Assembly (NCBI GenBank): GCA_030248225.1
Contig: JASANE010028084.1
Location: 1-64,000, forward strand
Length of the DNA stretch: 64,000 bases
DNA from: Trileptium ribeirensis
Lineage: Eukaryota > Nematoda > Enoplea > Enoplida > Thoracostomopsidae
Direction: 5' to 3'
The translations under genes were made by a program, and so were the position numbers. The notes beneath the pieces were generated by a model. The model had not been told where the DNA came from. It was given only the letters and a program-made list of their open reading frames with translations, and did no database searches. Of this stretch, positions 11,236-23,800 are shown piece after piece. Every line of letters starts with the position of its first letter. The first letter of the stretch is position 1.

Positions 11236-14200
11236 AATGAACAAATTATCCAATAAAATATATTTTTTAATATACAGTATGAAATATTTTAAAGATACAA
11301 CGCACTCGAACTAGGCAACTGAGGGTGCTACAAAACCAAAATACAGAAGATTACCTGTTTAAGCGAAACTCACTAGTTCTGTCATATGTTGCAGATGTAT
11401 TTATAGCAATCCATTACACATAGACTAAACTATACCTAGAGCACAACAACCTTTCAAATTTCGAAAACATAAACGTGAATGGCACAAACAAACATCTGAA
11501 GAATTAAAACCTTTGAATAGTGTAGATCTATACCGGAGTTATAATAAATTCTGGCTAACTGTGCCTAAACCAAAACCTGAGGTTGAGACCAAAACTGAAG
11601 TTTGAATAATAACTTTTTCAGCACTGAAGAGATTTAAGTTTCTAAAACATCAGTGCTCTTATGACGCTGTTTTCTCACATTAGTTACCCGAGGTGCTCAT
11701 AAATTTTATCCCCAAACGACTACAATTATTATTGTTTGTTAACTATGAGATATGTGACATTTCTTTCTTTCAATGTTCTGAGGTATACAGCTTACTGCTG
11801 AAAAGTGGTTATTTCTAATAGTCAATTTATAATAAAACAAGTTATGCACTAAGCGAACTCTCAAACACCGTCAAAATTTGACTATAACAAAACTTGAAAA
11901 GAAAAGGACAAACAGAAACAGAATTTTATTGTTGTTTAGTGACTAGCTATGTAATAATTTGTCAGGCTAATATATAAACTGGCAGAAGATATAATTCAAA
12001 GAAGAACTGAAATTCGTTAGGACTGTTCGCGTAGAAACCTTCAGCTTGGACATAGCCCAAAGTAGTAAAACGCACAACTAGAGGAAAATATGTTTGATAC
12101 CAAACCCTATGACATTGTATCATTCTTTTCTATTGGATTTGATAAAAAGTTTCATATTTTCTCCAATTAAGTGCAGTAAAGGCCCAAATGGTAATTAGAA
12201 ATAAGTTTTAGCAATATCGAATTGTGAATTGAGTCCACTACGCGTGAAGCATAATTTGTTCAATTATTCATACGTTGCACATGTATTTATATGCAAAAGT
12301 GTAAACAAAGTATACATATAAATTGATATGGCGGTAAATTGTCTTCAAATAATCATACATAAATCAAAAACGTAGCATATGTGCGACTCTTAATCTGTGA
12401 AGTCTAGATTATATAAGATCAGGTTATTGGCTATGGGATTATGGTTCGATTATTTTACATTTTGTGACAGTTTTCAGGAACAGCTTTGGGTCACCGCATT
12501 TAACAGAATGTGTGATCTTCGATACGTATCCCTTCTTTCAATGCATTACATATTTGTATTTCAGCTTGTAAAAAGCTGCTAAAGCCTAATAATATATCAA
12601 CTGTTTACGGTAAATGCCACAATTACTATCTATCCAATATCTACAAAGTGTATATGAGAGTTGGTCATAAGCATGAAGTTCTTCCACAGTTAATATATCG
12701 TGATAATTTCTTCAATAAAAGGCGTTTAGACTGTGTGGCCTGATTTAATCGAACTTAACTAAAAGTCAATTATTTTAAACCTTAAGGTGCTATTATTAAA
12801 TAAGAAATTGATAAGTATTTGGAGAGAAGAAGATCTAATCTGTACGATAAGTGGTGAGTTAAAAAGAACTAAATAGCTGTCGAAAATATTAACACATAAT
12901 TTTTTAACTTCTGGAACGAAATTATTGATTAGTAGTGTAGGATTTGGCAAAATTCATTAAGAATAAATCAATTGCTGTTCAGCAAAATAGCCAATATTTA
13001 TGAAGTATATAAAACAAAACTAAATTCTGCAAAAATTATTGGGAGTCCCCAAAGTTCGAGAACCACGACATTTGTGCTTCAACAAAAAATTAGACCCTTA
13101 CCCATATGTAAGTCTCTTCGACAACTAATAATAACGAAGACTTGTGAACTCTGTGCAACGTCTCGCTACCCCGGTGTACAAGGAGCAGTTGAGATGCAAG
13201 ATCAAGCGCAGTGGAAGAGCACTAGTCTTTTAAGTATGAATTTGTAATTTACAATCGCAGCTGGCGCATAACAAAGACTCAACTCTAGTAACACCTTCCT
13301 TTAGTAGTGTAGATAGCACAATTAGCTATAAACACCAACTATTCGAGGCCTGTAGCATTGTGGCAGTGCAATTGTATTGGAAGCTCCGGATTTGCGTAAA
13401 GGCCGGTCAATCCAAATAGTCACTAGTGTATAAATTTCACCATTTCGGCAATATCAACGTGGAAAATCTTATTAGGTTACTAATATCTAATTTATAAAAG
13501 CCTTGAACATTGATTTTCTTAAAGAATGTAATAAATTGTCATTTCAATCATAAACTTTTGTGTGTTTTATGATTTATTTTATTACTCACAATGCAACCAT
13601 GTCATAATAAGCAAATGTCGGTGCTGATTGATTGTCTACTTCGACAGTAGCATCGTTATAGCTGTCAGTTACAACAATAACTACAATATTATAACTGGGT
13701 TTTGCATTCGTTTGCTTTAGTTTTCACACATATTTGTACATTATTAATTGGAAATAATTCTATATTTATTTTTTAACACTTGACAGTGCTATAATATTTT
13801 TATTTTAAACTAAAAAAATTGCCATATTATATTTAGTTGAAACCGCTGACCCCATACCTGCCGTGATGATGTCACGAAACAGTAAGTTATGTGAAACTCT
13901 TAAAAACTAGAAAACAATTTGTCTGTAAATATTTATTAGTAAATATATATTATTATAATAGTATCCAAAAACGGATATATATATATACGAACATCCTATT
14001 TATAATATTCATTTTCTGTGTTTCAAAAGGTTATATAAAGAGGGTCATGTTTTTTTTAATATTTTAGACAATTGTTCTGTCTATTCTGTCATTTTTAAGT
14101 GTTTTCCTGAGCAATGATTTGTAAGTGCCTTTGCTTATGCATATATTCAATCACACATATTTTGACAACTTTTTCGGACTAACACGCTTATATTGACATA

Positions 14201-15479
14201 TTTTTGAGTGTTTTAAAACAAATTGCCAGTTATAATAAAGAAGTAGAAGTGCCTTTCCCGTTCTTATATGCCTGTAACTTAAACATTAAAATGGGACGTA
14301 CTACAAAATGTGATAATATTAGATGTGATGAATAGTCAGTCAATTGGTACCACAGGACAAAAATAGCTCTCGGCCAATTGACGAAGTCCTGAAACAATTA
14401 TATTTAACAACTGATTTTGACAATTTTAAGCCTAACATATCTAATAGGTCACGAATCAGGACGACAGCAGAATATATAAAACATAGAGTTGAGGTTTAAC
14501 GCGAAATCAGTTTTTGCTTGTGATTTAGCTTGTGCGAATTTAATTTTGTGATTTTTGTTTCTACTGTAAACGATTTCAATTTTAGTTTATTTGGGTGCTT
14601 TTCTAAAAAACTTTTATTCTTATAGCAGCACCGATATAAAAGGCTGTGAAATTCCCGGAAACAAGCATTAGTAGATCGAAATGAAGCACAGAATTACTTC
14701 AGCTATGGTAATTTTATCATTCTAATCCGTCAATTTTTCTTTAGTTGAATTCTTTATAATTAATATATATATTAAAATGTATATTTAATATATATTAATA
14801 TTTATAATTATGTTTTTTTTATTTTTAGACCAAATACAATTTAGCCTCAGCGTTGTTTTATTGAGCAGTAAAATTTTTGTATTCCTACACCTGAAATAGC
14901 CTTTACGTTACTACGTTTCAGTTCGGCTTCAAGTAAAGAAATTGCAAGAAACAATGACAATTTGGTACGCACAGCAAGGCAAAGATTTGCCGTAAACGTT
15001 TCTTTATCCTGTCTAAATATATATGCCAAGTTCTCATGTCGATTACTGAATTGCGTTATTTATTACATTATTATTAGGAACTTTCGCAGTTTACACGTAG
15101 TATCGCATCGTCATTGCTTGCACAGAACACTCCAACGACATCGTCAACGACTGATAATTATTTTTTGCGTAAATTGTATTTAATCTAATAAAAATAACAT
15201 CTTAAGATTATAACTGCTGATTTGCTTTGCTAAAGAAAAGATAAACATTTCTGGAAGACCCATGTAATATCTAGACTCCAGCAAACTGAAAATAAAGTCA
15301 AATGTTGAATGATATGACAAACAGGCAGAAAATCACATTATCGTATCTAATACAACAGAAAAATAACCTGAGTCAAAACGATTAAACAGTTTAGGAACGA
15401 TTTTTAACTAAATTTATTATCTCTCGTATCAGTTCCATAATTATTTATACTGTTTTCGGTATTTGCAGCTAAAAATAAT
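11236..15479. other. gene-free AT-rich stretch
   Basis: No coding frame above about 90 codons and no recognised motif. Self-complementary TA-rich sequence occurs at 14758-14812. Nothing else stands out. Confidence 0.4.
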
Positions 15480-16052
15480 GCATCATTTACAATAAGATGC
15501 GTACGCATGGTCCTAATTATGTCACGCGTTTAAATGGGCTAGCTACTATGTCACGCATACAGTCCAGCTCGACTATTTAAATTTTGAATAGCCTAGCTTA
15601 GCTATGCATTTGTCATCGAGCGGCGAGCCGGACTGTGCTTTTATCACGAGGCGTTCACCTGAGCCCTATAACTTAAGCCAAAGACTATTTAGTCCGCGAA
15701 CATTATGTTTTATTATACCTATCTAAATAGTGCTGCAAAAGCGGCATGCAGCTTATAACTTTGATTGTATATATTAAAACAAATATATAACTTAGAATTA
15801 GTGTGAAAATATTATAGAACAAAATGCTATTACTAAGCACATTACTAAATAAAAATTCTCAATTGACAGTTTAGCCGGACGCTCCGTTTGTCACACAGAG
15901 CCTAGCTAAGCTCCCTGTTTGTGACATTACGACTAGCTAAGCTATAAAAATGTACCATAGTAGTCCAGCTAAGCTATAGTTCACCCGAGTTAGTTGAGTT
16001 AGACGCGTGACATAATTTGGCCCTGGCGCACGCATCTTATCGTAAATGATGC
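15480..16052. mobile_element. 573-bp non-autonomous element with about 50-bp terminal inverted repeats
   Basis: The left end from 15480 (GCATCATTTACAATAAGATG, then CGT and on to AATTATGTCACGCG) is the complement of the right end (GCATCATTTACGATAAGATG, then CGTGCGC and on to AATTATGTCACGCG) with few mismatches over about 50 bases. The interior is non-coding and contains many CTAGCTTAGCT-like words. Flanks share TAAT (15476-15479 and, one base beyond the right end, 16054-16057), so a 4-bp duplication is possible but not certain. Superfamily unassigned. Confidence 0.75.
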
Positions 16053-16149
16053 CTAATGTAAGATTGATATTCCTACGTCACGCAAAGGCTTCATCGGGGA
16101 AGTATACGATAAGCATGTTAAAATTTGACGAAACGAATTCATGAGAGCT

Positions 16150-16300
16150 TGTGGTATAGGTGGTGCAGCGGTAACGCTCTAGTTTTACATTCTAGCAACC
16201 CAGGATCGAGTGCAGGCGATCTCATCGTAAAAATCATTCATGGATTTTTCGACTGCATGTAACACAAGTGTATGTTTGTATGCACACAAACTAAATACAA
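16150..16300 (+). repeat. tRNA-derived SINE fragment
   Basis: A perfect box A (TGGTGCAGCGG, 16161-16171) is followed about 45 bases later by a weaker box B (GGATCGAGTGC, 9 of 11 consensus positions). The arrangement and spacing fit a tRNA-derived SINE head. The downstream part has no visible tail or coding content. Confidence 0.5.
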
Positions 16301-16429
16301 ACAAATTTATATTAAGGTTTGCATATCTATATGTAGTGTTGGACATTGAGTGCAAACATTTAATAATGCCATGTTTTTCATATTAACACCTTATTCCATC
16401 AACCAACTGTATTTTTAGAAGCGTTGAAC

Positions 16430-16565
16430 AATCCTTTAAAGGTGTGATGAATCAAAATCGAACCGTTTGGTTCAGAGTCGTGCTTGTTAGTCTCTGATCT
16501 ATGCATCGGTATTGCTCGGATCATTAAGGCTCACCACAACGTGAGTGAATACCAACACACACTGC
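16430..16565 (-). repeat. degenerate third copy of the tRNA-like MITE family
   Basis: On the minus strand this segment keeps the family block GAGCCTTAATGATCCGAGCA and, after it, a worn box A (TAGATCAGAGA) and box B (GGTTCGATTTT). It is clearly related to the elements at 43986-44250 and 63389-63657, but I could not find matching TTAA-flanked ends, so its limits are approximate. Confidence 0.45.
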
Positions 16566-16988
16566 CAAACATATCCAGCTCTATGAACTTAATTTCGCAC
16601 CAATTCGAGCTATATTTAGTTGTCGTTGAGCAACGATTTGAGCGAAGTGATTAAGACAAATAATCACACTAAGCGAAGCTTTGAAGGCAATAATTGTATA
16701 ACTCCTTTGTGCGAGCGAATGAATAACCCTGACTTTGTTTTTATCTTATGGATCATTTAACTTAAGTTGTATGCACCTGGGGCCTGATTCTGCCACATAG
16801 TCAAATCCAGCTCGTGACGTTTTGGCACAATGGATCCCGGCACTTGCATAGAAATATGCCCAGACTAGCTAGACTAGTACGGTTGTACCAGCCGGGCTGG
16901 GCCATGTCTCTTCTTTTAACAGACAGCGTTGTTCATTCGAGCGTATTATTTAGTACTAGTTTCCACAAAACCAAATATAAATATGTAC

Positions 16989-17897
16989 ATGCGCATACGG
17001 GAGAGAGGAGGTGAAGTCGTCTTGGGTAAGAGGAGGTCTACCCCTGAGGAATCCCCCGACGATCTGCCGACGACCAGTTGCCGATCGTCTACTCCTCTAA
17101 GCCGATGAACCTTCGATACCCTTGACATACCTGCGTATAGGGGGTTACCCCTTGAGACATCGGACCCCTCTCGCCAGCGTAAAGCGAGCGCCGACACCCT
17201 GACTTGTCAGCCAACCCCACCGTTGGCGGCGCGGCAGGTGCCAAACACAGCTGGTGCAGGAGCCACACCCTCAGGCTCCGAATACGTTGTACCCTCGCTC
17301 TCGCTCCTGGCCAGTGTCGAAGGTGCCGCGCTCGCGCTTCCCCCTAGCACCCAAACCGCCGCATGCGCCACCCACAGAGCGGAACGTGCTGCACTTCCGC
17401 TCCGTCCCCCACAAGTGCCCACGGCGCCGCACACTCCGCTCATCGCAACGTAGGAGGCACCATATTCTCCAGCGCCTAAAGGCGCCGCACCTTGGTGTTT
17501 GGGGGAATGCTGTGGCGCTATCGCCTTAGCTGCCTATGTGTTTGCTGCCTGCGGTGCCGCACCCCCTCCCCCTTGGGGCAAAAGCCCAAGCAGCCGCACC
17601 CCCTCCAGAGCGCCGAAGGCACCCAAACTCCCCCAACGCCGGCAGCACCGGCTTCCTCCCACACCCACCTGGCTGACTCAGAGCTGTGCGCGGTACGGGT
17701 ACCCGCGGACCGGGTCGGACACGGGCTCAAATGTTGAGCCCTCTGGTAGCGGGTACCCGCAGGTTTCCGAACGTAATTGCAAAATAGCACAACCTCGAGT
17801 ACCAAGCAATGCTCAAGTTGCAAGAATAACAACCCATGGTGTTAAATATTTTGTTTTGCGAAACGAAATGGAGTGTGGATTAGTGGGTCGTTCGTGA
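16989..17897 (+). pseudogene. GC-rich ORF1/gag-like broken reading frame
   Basis: One frame runs from an ATG at 16989 to a TGA at 17895 with only two internal stops (TGA 17106, TAG 17451), about 300 codons. The start reads like a retroelement ORF1 N-terminus (RERGGEVVLGKRRSTPEESP), and the rest is Pro/Ala/Ser/Arg-rich with low-complexity stretches such as AACGAAPPPPWGK. GC content is far above the surroundings. No zinc knuckle or reverse transcriptase follows. I infer a decayed ORF1 or gag from a retrotransposon. A GC-rich satellite-like region or a decayed cellular Pro-rich gene are alternatives. Long frames on the other strand here are shadows of the same composition. Confidence 0.45.
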
Positions 17898-19086
17898 GTC
17901 ATGTGGGTCGCCATGTTTGGTGGGTCACGGTGAGCCGTGTGTCGACAGTGTTGGCGTGGGTCGCGTTGTTACAGTAGGTCCAACCGCGTGTAACTGAAGA
18001 AACTGGGCGGTTCTCTTTTCTGGGCGCTGTAGAAGCCACTATGCAGTTCTGTTTAGAGGGCGCTGCAGACCACTAGGAGGCTTCCTTTGCTAGGTCCTAA
18101 GAAGTGCACATCACGGTATCTTTAGGACGCTACAAATTCCTGTGCTGCGCACAGTGCGGGCAGCCTCCCTGATTGCCGGCGAGCTTTCATTTAGGTGGTT
18201 GGTTCGACGATATGAAGGTGAGCTGCGAAAGTCCTTGTCGTATAGTTTGGGCAACGAGAGATTGCTAGCAAAAAATCGGCTATCAAAAAGTTAACAAGAT
18301 TAAAATGCTTTTAGAACGCAAAGCGATAAATATGTTGAGCCATTAAGGATTCAATAATTTGCCGGCCTCGCGGGCCTGAGAAAAACGTATTGAGCCCGCG
18401 GGTACGGGCCTAGTGGCGGTGGACAGCACTTTGATCTGCGCGGGTACCCGCGGCTCATTAATTTCTGCACGCGCACACCTCTGGGCATACCCTTCCGGGA
18501 GGTAGGAGGCCCCCAAAGCACCCACTGCCCCTCTAAGACCTCGGACTTCGTGCATTTATGATTAAATATGTAATGTCTCCGCATCCCAACCACAATTTCC
18601 GTTCAGTTTCCTTAAGTTCTAGTTTTCTCATACTATAATAGAGTCTTTGGCATTAAACATAACCAGTTGATCTGCAACTTGTATTAGCCTTTGTTCAAGG
18701 CGGATTCACTACTCACGTAATGTCTCTCTTTCCTAACCCATGTTTCTGTCGTTATTTTTTGCAAGTCAATATTTTCGCTACCGGGCAGTCTCTTAGCCGA
18801 ACAGTACTTAATAGTAGTCTCTCCAGTACAGTCTGAGCGAAGCCATTGTTTACACGTTTAGACTATGTATTTCCGAACTGAACACCGGCATGCGCAAAAA
18901 AGACCGTTAAAATAGCGTTAAAGATTGCGAAAAAAATTTCGATGGAACGTTAGCTACTACAAATTACGCAGTAAACCAAAGTAGTAGCGATGCGTCAAAG
19001 CATTTTATATATTGCATAACGTAAGCCGATGCCGGTCTTGTCACAATTTTATAATCTCGCTCGGCTCATATCTAACATATTTACAG
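17898..19086. other. GC-rich tail, then ordinary AT-rich DNA
   Basis: The GC-rich composition continues to about 18600. The near-palindrome GCGGGTACCCGC occurs around 17749 and 18440, with related words at 17693 and 18394; this word is typical of some hAT subterminal regions, but no complete element could be bounded. From 18600 to 19086 nothing is recognised. Confidence 0.35.
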
Positions 19087-19106
19087 GACCTGACGTGGCT
19101 CTTAAA

Positions 19107-19400
19107 ATGTCACAACTGCTAGTTCAGGCTATTATAGCCGTGGCGGCTTTGACAAAATCCTTGACTTGTGCCCTAACTTTAAGGTAAATGACCCATTAGC
19201 AGGTGATAGGACGTTTTATTGCCTATAGCGATTCTCAACATATGGATTCCTACGAAGCTTCTGCTAATATTTGGGATAATACTCACCAGCTGCCAAGCAG
19301 TTTACTCAAAAAAGACGATGGGCGCAAGCACAAGTGCTCCGGTGCAGGAGTTTATGCAGAAAATTGTGGATGCTACAATATGCTGACGTTCGGTTGCTAA
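19107..19400 (+). CDS. candidate secreted cysteine-rich peptide precursor, two exons
   Basis: Exon 1 (19107-19183) encodes 25 residues that look like a signal peptide (LLVQAIIAVAAL core, ending near LTCA). It ends at an excellent donor (TTTAAG then GTAAAT). A 45-base intron (19184-19228) ends in TTTTATTGCCTATAG and restores the frame across a split Ser codon. Exon 2 (19229-19400) adds 56 residues and a stop, 82 in total. The mature part has possible dibasic sites (KK at 53-54, RK at 58-59) before a C-terminal segment with four cysteines spaced C-x9-C-x-C-x7-C, ending FGC. That is the layout of a small processed secreted peptide. I do not recognise the family. A splice acceptor-like TTTACAG lies just 5' of the ATG. 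Without the intron the frame is closed by TAA and TAG. The model was found by eye and may be chance. Confidence 0.4.
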
Positions 19401-19964
19401 AAAAGTGGACAGGGTCGCCGACCACCTCATGCTGCTTTCACAACACTCACCGCAAAAATGCTACTGAAAACACGGGACCGTTGTCGAGTTACTAGGAACG
19501 CCGCCCTAGAGTCGCCTTTTTTCTCAAAAATGGAGCTTTGCGTAGCGGTCCTTCCCTCATTCTGGCTCGTTGAACCCCTACACATTCTGAAAAACAAAAT
19601 CTTGCTTCACCGTCAATTAATTTAATACTTAATACAAATTTAGGGTTTCCTATACACATGCACCGTCACAAAAACTTTCCTCTTCAAAAAAAATGGACTC
19701 GAACCAAGATTGTGTGTAGTTTCAAGTAGAATTAAACGAAAAAACAAACATTTATAATATTGATATACACGACGAATTGTTGTTTGTTTGTTTTTTTCAT
19801 TCGTTTCCTTTTAACAATCTTATTTTTTTGTGGTTTATTTCATTTTTTCTTTTATTATTTAGTTCTTTTCCTTACAATTTTTTGTCTATAGTCCTCTCAT
19901 TCTTTCTTATTTTTTTCAAGTTTGAGTTCAAGAATAAACCGAGCGAGAGTGAGTGAGTGAGCAA
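19401..19964. other. gap between two candidate peptide genes
   Basis: AT-rich DNA with T-runs (19780-19860) and a short GAGT repeat (19943-19961) just 5' of the next candidate start codon. No coding signal was seen. Confidence 0.35.
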
Positions 19965-20864
19965 ATGAGTTGTGATTTGATTAAAAGTGTTTCTTTTCTG
20001 GGGTGTTTCTGTATCGCCTTTTTGTTCATTCAATCGATCTGTGCTACTACCATTAACAATGCCAATAATATCGGCACAGATAGGTGCTTGAAGTTTATAC
20101 AAGTATATTACATACTACTGAGCAGGATATGTGCTGTTTTATTATACTCATAGTATGACCACTTCAATTTTACTATATTTTTTCAATTCCTGTTCAGATC
20201 GTCAGTTCTCATCGTAAACATGGACAAAACATTAATCAAACGATGTTCAATATGATTAAAATTTTAAAGAAAAATCGATTTGCATTCGGTGAGTGAAATG
20301 AAACTAATAGCTGAACTATAATTTAAGAATAAAGCATTGTGTGGCATAATGGTTCTGTGAGTCGAAGCCAAGTCATGACTGGGTCGCCTAGACTAACCCT
20401 GATAACGGTCCGTAATGTTTTCATTGCAAATAAAACAAACGGTCTGACAGTCTCCTATTACTGTAAGAGATCATTCATTTTAAAACAAAAGGAATGTGAT
20501 GGAAAATTACTCAGAAATTTTTGAGGGTGCTACCTAGAAGCCACAAATTTGAAAACTTGGGGGCTTGCTTAAGTCAATGCATACAGTAATTTTGCTGGTC
20601 GTAATCCACAGTAATTGCTGAGTACTTTGAAAACTCGCGGGTGCTCATATATTGCACCCACCCCATACTTTTGCAAGTGAAATCAAGACAGGTAATTTTA
20701 ATTTTGTGAAAACAATCTTTATACCATCCGCTGTTTTAAAGGGAATTATCTATAATTGCTACCATATTAATGACTACCAATTTACCGCCTTTGTTATATA
20801 TAAGAACTCTATTTTTGCAGAAAATGTTCGTTTTAAAAACAATTCAATTACTCAAAACTGTTAA
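19965..20864 (+). CDS. candidate secreted peptide gene, three exons, 90 residues
   Basis: Exon 1 (19965-20102) encodes 46 residues with a convincing signal peptide: MSCDLIKS, then a hydrophobic core (FLGCFCIAFLFI), cleavage expected after SICA. Intron 1 (20103-20197) runs from GTATAT to a strong acceptor (TTTTTTCAATTCCTGTTCAG). Exon 2 (20198-20288) is open in the required phase only, the other two frames having stops. It encodes a basic helix-like stretch including NMIKILKKNRFAF and ends at a near-consensus donor (TTCG then GTGAGTG). Intron 2 (20289-20820) ends in CTATTTTTGCAG. Exon 3 (20821-20864) completes the split codon and adds 13 residues ending NC and TAA. The predicted mature chain is about 63 residues with two cysteines, near its start and at its last residue. 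An AATAAA lies near 21293. No family recognised; a peptide hormone, cytokine-like or effector protein are all open. Confidence 0.45.
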
Positions 20865-23800
20865 AGAAACTAGATTAATTCTCTGGATTGAATTTCAGTT
20901 CGTGCCTTAGCTTTCTCAGCCACTCTGCGTTTCTTCGATAAGGTTTTACAAAATATATACAGTTCCGAAGATATATTAGAATGGCTGTCTTTGTATAGGA
21001 TGAAACCAAAACATTGAAATTGCAATTTTTGTTTATATTTTGTTACATACTTTGAAATTATTGACGCTACGAATAGATCCTGTTTCATTGAATACATTTG
21101 GTTTCAGCGCTGGCCTTACTAAACGTTTGGCAACATACAATTTGATTCTTCCAAATTCTAAATCGAGGGATAGAAACATACCGCATGTTAAGCGTTGTGC
21201 ACGGTGATATTCGCCATCTTGAAATGACAGATATTTGAGATTGATTGTGTGATTATTAGTTATAATTCATCCCAAAATGAGCTAAGTAAGAAATAAATGT
21301 TTTAAAATGAAAGTTGAAATACTAATTACTTATCTAGTGCATGAAATTTAAACTGTGTCATATGTCTCCTGTAATTTTTTAAAATAATTTTTAGGAACAC
21401 CAGTCCAGGTAATGGCATTATCTTTGGAGTCAATCAGAGGAATGGCGTTACTTTTAGTGTCAATGAAAGAAAGCTGTAGTGCAAATGCATGACAATGTCT
21501 AATAATTGATACAATTTATTTAGTCGAGTTGGCAGTTCATGTAAGCATGTACACTAGACAATACATTTATGATAAAACTTTTACCTTGCCCTATGAAGCA
21601 ATATAGGGGTTGAGACTTCAACTCTGGGTAACCGTTGTAACGTCTCACTGCATTGTAACGTCACATTGTCACGTAACGTTGCAAAGTTGAAGCAACGCGC
21701 ATTTAGCCCAGCGTAGCGAAACGTTACAGCATAAAGACTAGTTTTTAATTTTATTAGCCGACCTACAGTTTTGAGGAGACAAATGTGTTGCAGTACTGGT
21801 CTTCATGAGCTATTAGTATTTGAAAACATTAAAATTCCATCCCAGTTGTTAACATTGTATTAAGAATCCTAAGTAAAATTGTATTTTTCGAATGGAAATA
21901 CGCATTTAGTTAAGCGCTAAAATTTGACAAATGATCGTTTCAAAATTTTCTCTGGTGCCCAGTGGTGTTCGGTTGTGCGTCAATTGTCCATCAAATCTTG
22001 AATCTCATTAACTACTTGGTAGATGTTGCCTTACACATCAGTTGACAAAATGTTACTGAATATTTCTAGACTATATGTATATTTTGCGAAAGATCATTTA
22101 TGGTCAAAAATCATGAAAACACAAAAAATGGTTTGGAATTTCAATATCTACGTGTGCTTGTGTTTGTAAAATATTTACTATACCACCAGGTATAATTTTT
22201 GTAAACTTAACTATAATATACAACGAGAGTTATGTTTCTAGCCCACGATTTTATAGACAGTTATATTTCGGATTTGATTGCAATTGATCTGTTTCTAGAG
22301 CAAATGTAAATGTAAAACGGTTATGCAAAAGTAACGCCCATACCCTGGTTTCATTAATGCATATGTATCCCAATCTTGCTTTCACTACGTTCAAAGAAAC
22401 TATTGTTTATATTAATAAGTATACATAAACATTTTTGTTGGGAAATAGCAGTATGACGCAGTGTATAACACTTGTTTGCATATGAACGTGAAAATACTTG
22501 CAACTCTATAATAGTAACCGTATAATACCACAATATATTGAAAACACAATTTAATAACATTTGAATACCTCATCATTCTAGTCTAGTCTAGTCAATTTCC
22601 GGAGTTCAAATTCTCAGCCCACACTGTGAATGTGGCTGTAAAATCATGGTGTTCCTATGTTTCCATCAATTATATTACTTCGTCCAGATGAAAGTACATT
22701 TGTAAGCAATGAAAAATAGTTTAGCGTTGCATGTATTATAAGACTGTAAATACAGCACTGAGCATTAACCGAAGCAAACAGTCCAGGCCCGACATTCTTC
22801 TTATCCATCTAGCTATCCCCTCCCCGTGTCTTATTAAGTACCTACGAAAGCAGTGCATACCAAGGTAGTCAGAGACTATCATCGGGATACATAGCCAGTA
22901 TAAACGTTTTCCCCAAAACTAGATGCTTCGCTGAGACCGCTATGCTAACAAATAACAGAAATCGCCTAATTTTTATAATTCTGTCACTCGCTTTCTACTT
23001 ACTCGTGTTTGTAAAATTAGACATGGAAGCCGAATGGTTTGAAATATGAAAACAGTGGCAAAATATTAAAAAGTATGAACATTTTCTATTTCGTTTTTGA
23101 GACAATACATCGCCTAAAATCATGCAGTAACCTTGCTAACATTTATGCCAAATATATCAATTTCTTGACAAGTTAACAGTTAAAATATCGATAAATTTGG
23201 TTTCAAATGTGGTTTTCACCCCTAATGGCGCTATAGAGGTTGGAACTGTTACAAAGTAAACATCATTCGTATGCCAGTTTAGGACACAAGTATTACAAAT
23301 ATTTATTTTAAATCAAAACAGTTAATTTTAATTAATAGATGATAACAGCATGTTTACACTTGACCAAAAGCGTGGTTGCAAGCTCTTTTAACCTGGTGGA
23401 GAGGTTGTAGTAGTGATGTTTATTTTGTAATCTTTTTATTTTAAACGTGGTGCACCATGAACCAAGTTGTCAATCGAAGCCTAAGTTATGAATGAGAACA
23501 GCATAATGTGAAAGGTGATACTCCGTAATCGGTAGTTTTCATATCATTGTTGCCTCATGAAATTGTTATTTGATCTGTATCAGTACTAAACAGGTGTGTA
23601 AGTTTGTGCCATCCTCACTATAAAAACTTCAACCCAGTAAGTATGCCCCTTACCAGGTTAGATATGATAACATCATAATCTGAGTTGATTTTGGCCCGCA
23701 AAAGTGGAGTTTGCTCAATATAAAGCTTGGCGAACGAAACGAGATACAGGCAAATGATTTAACCCGTATATGTCCTACGATGATCACATCCAGTCTTAAT

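Noticed and set aside
10874..11253. Several overlapping 60-110 codon frames on both strands
   Set aside because: They lie in the foldback hAT-like element, whose GC-rich hairpins have few stop codons.
17207..17832. Minus-strand and alternate-frame Ala/Ser/Gly-rich frames
   Set aside because: Shadows of the GC-rich block; the plus frame from 16989 explains the region better.
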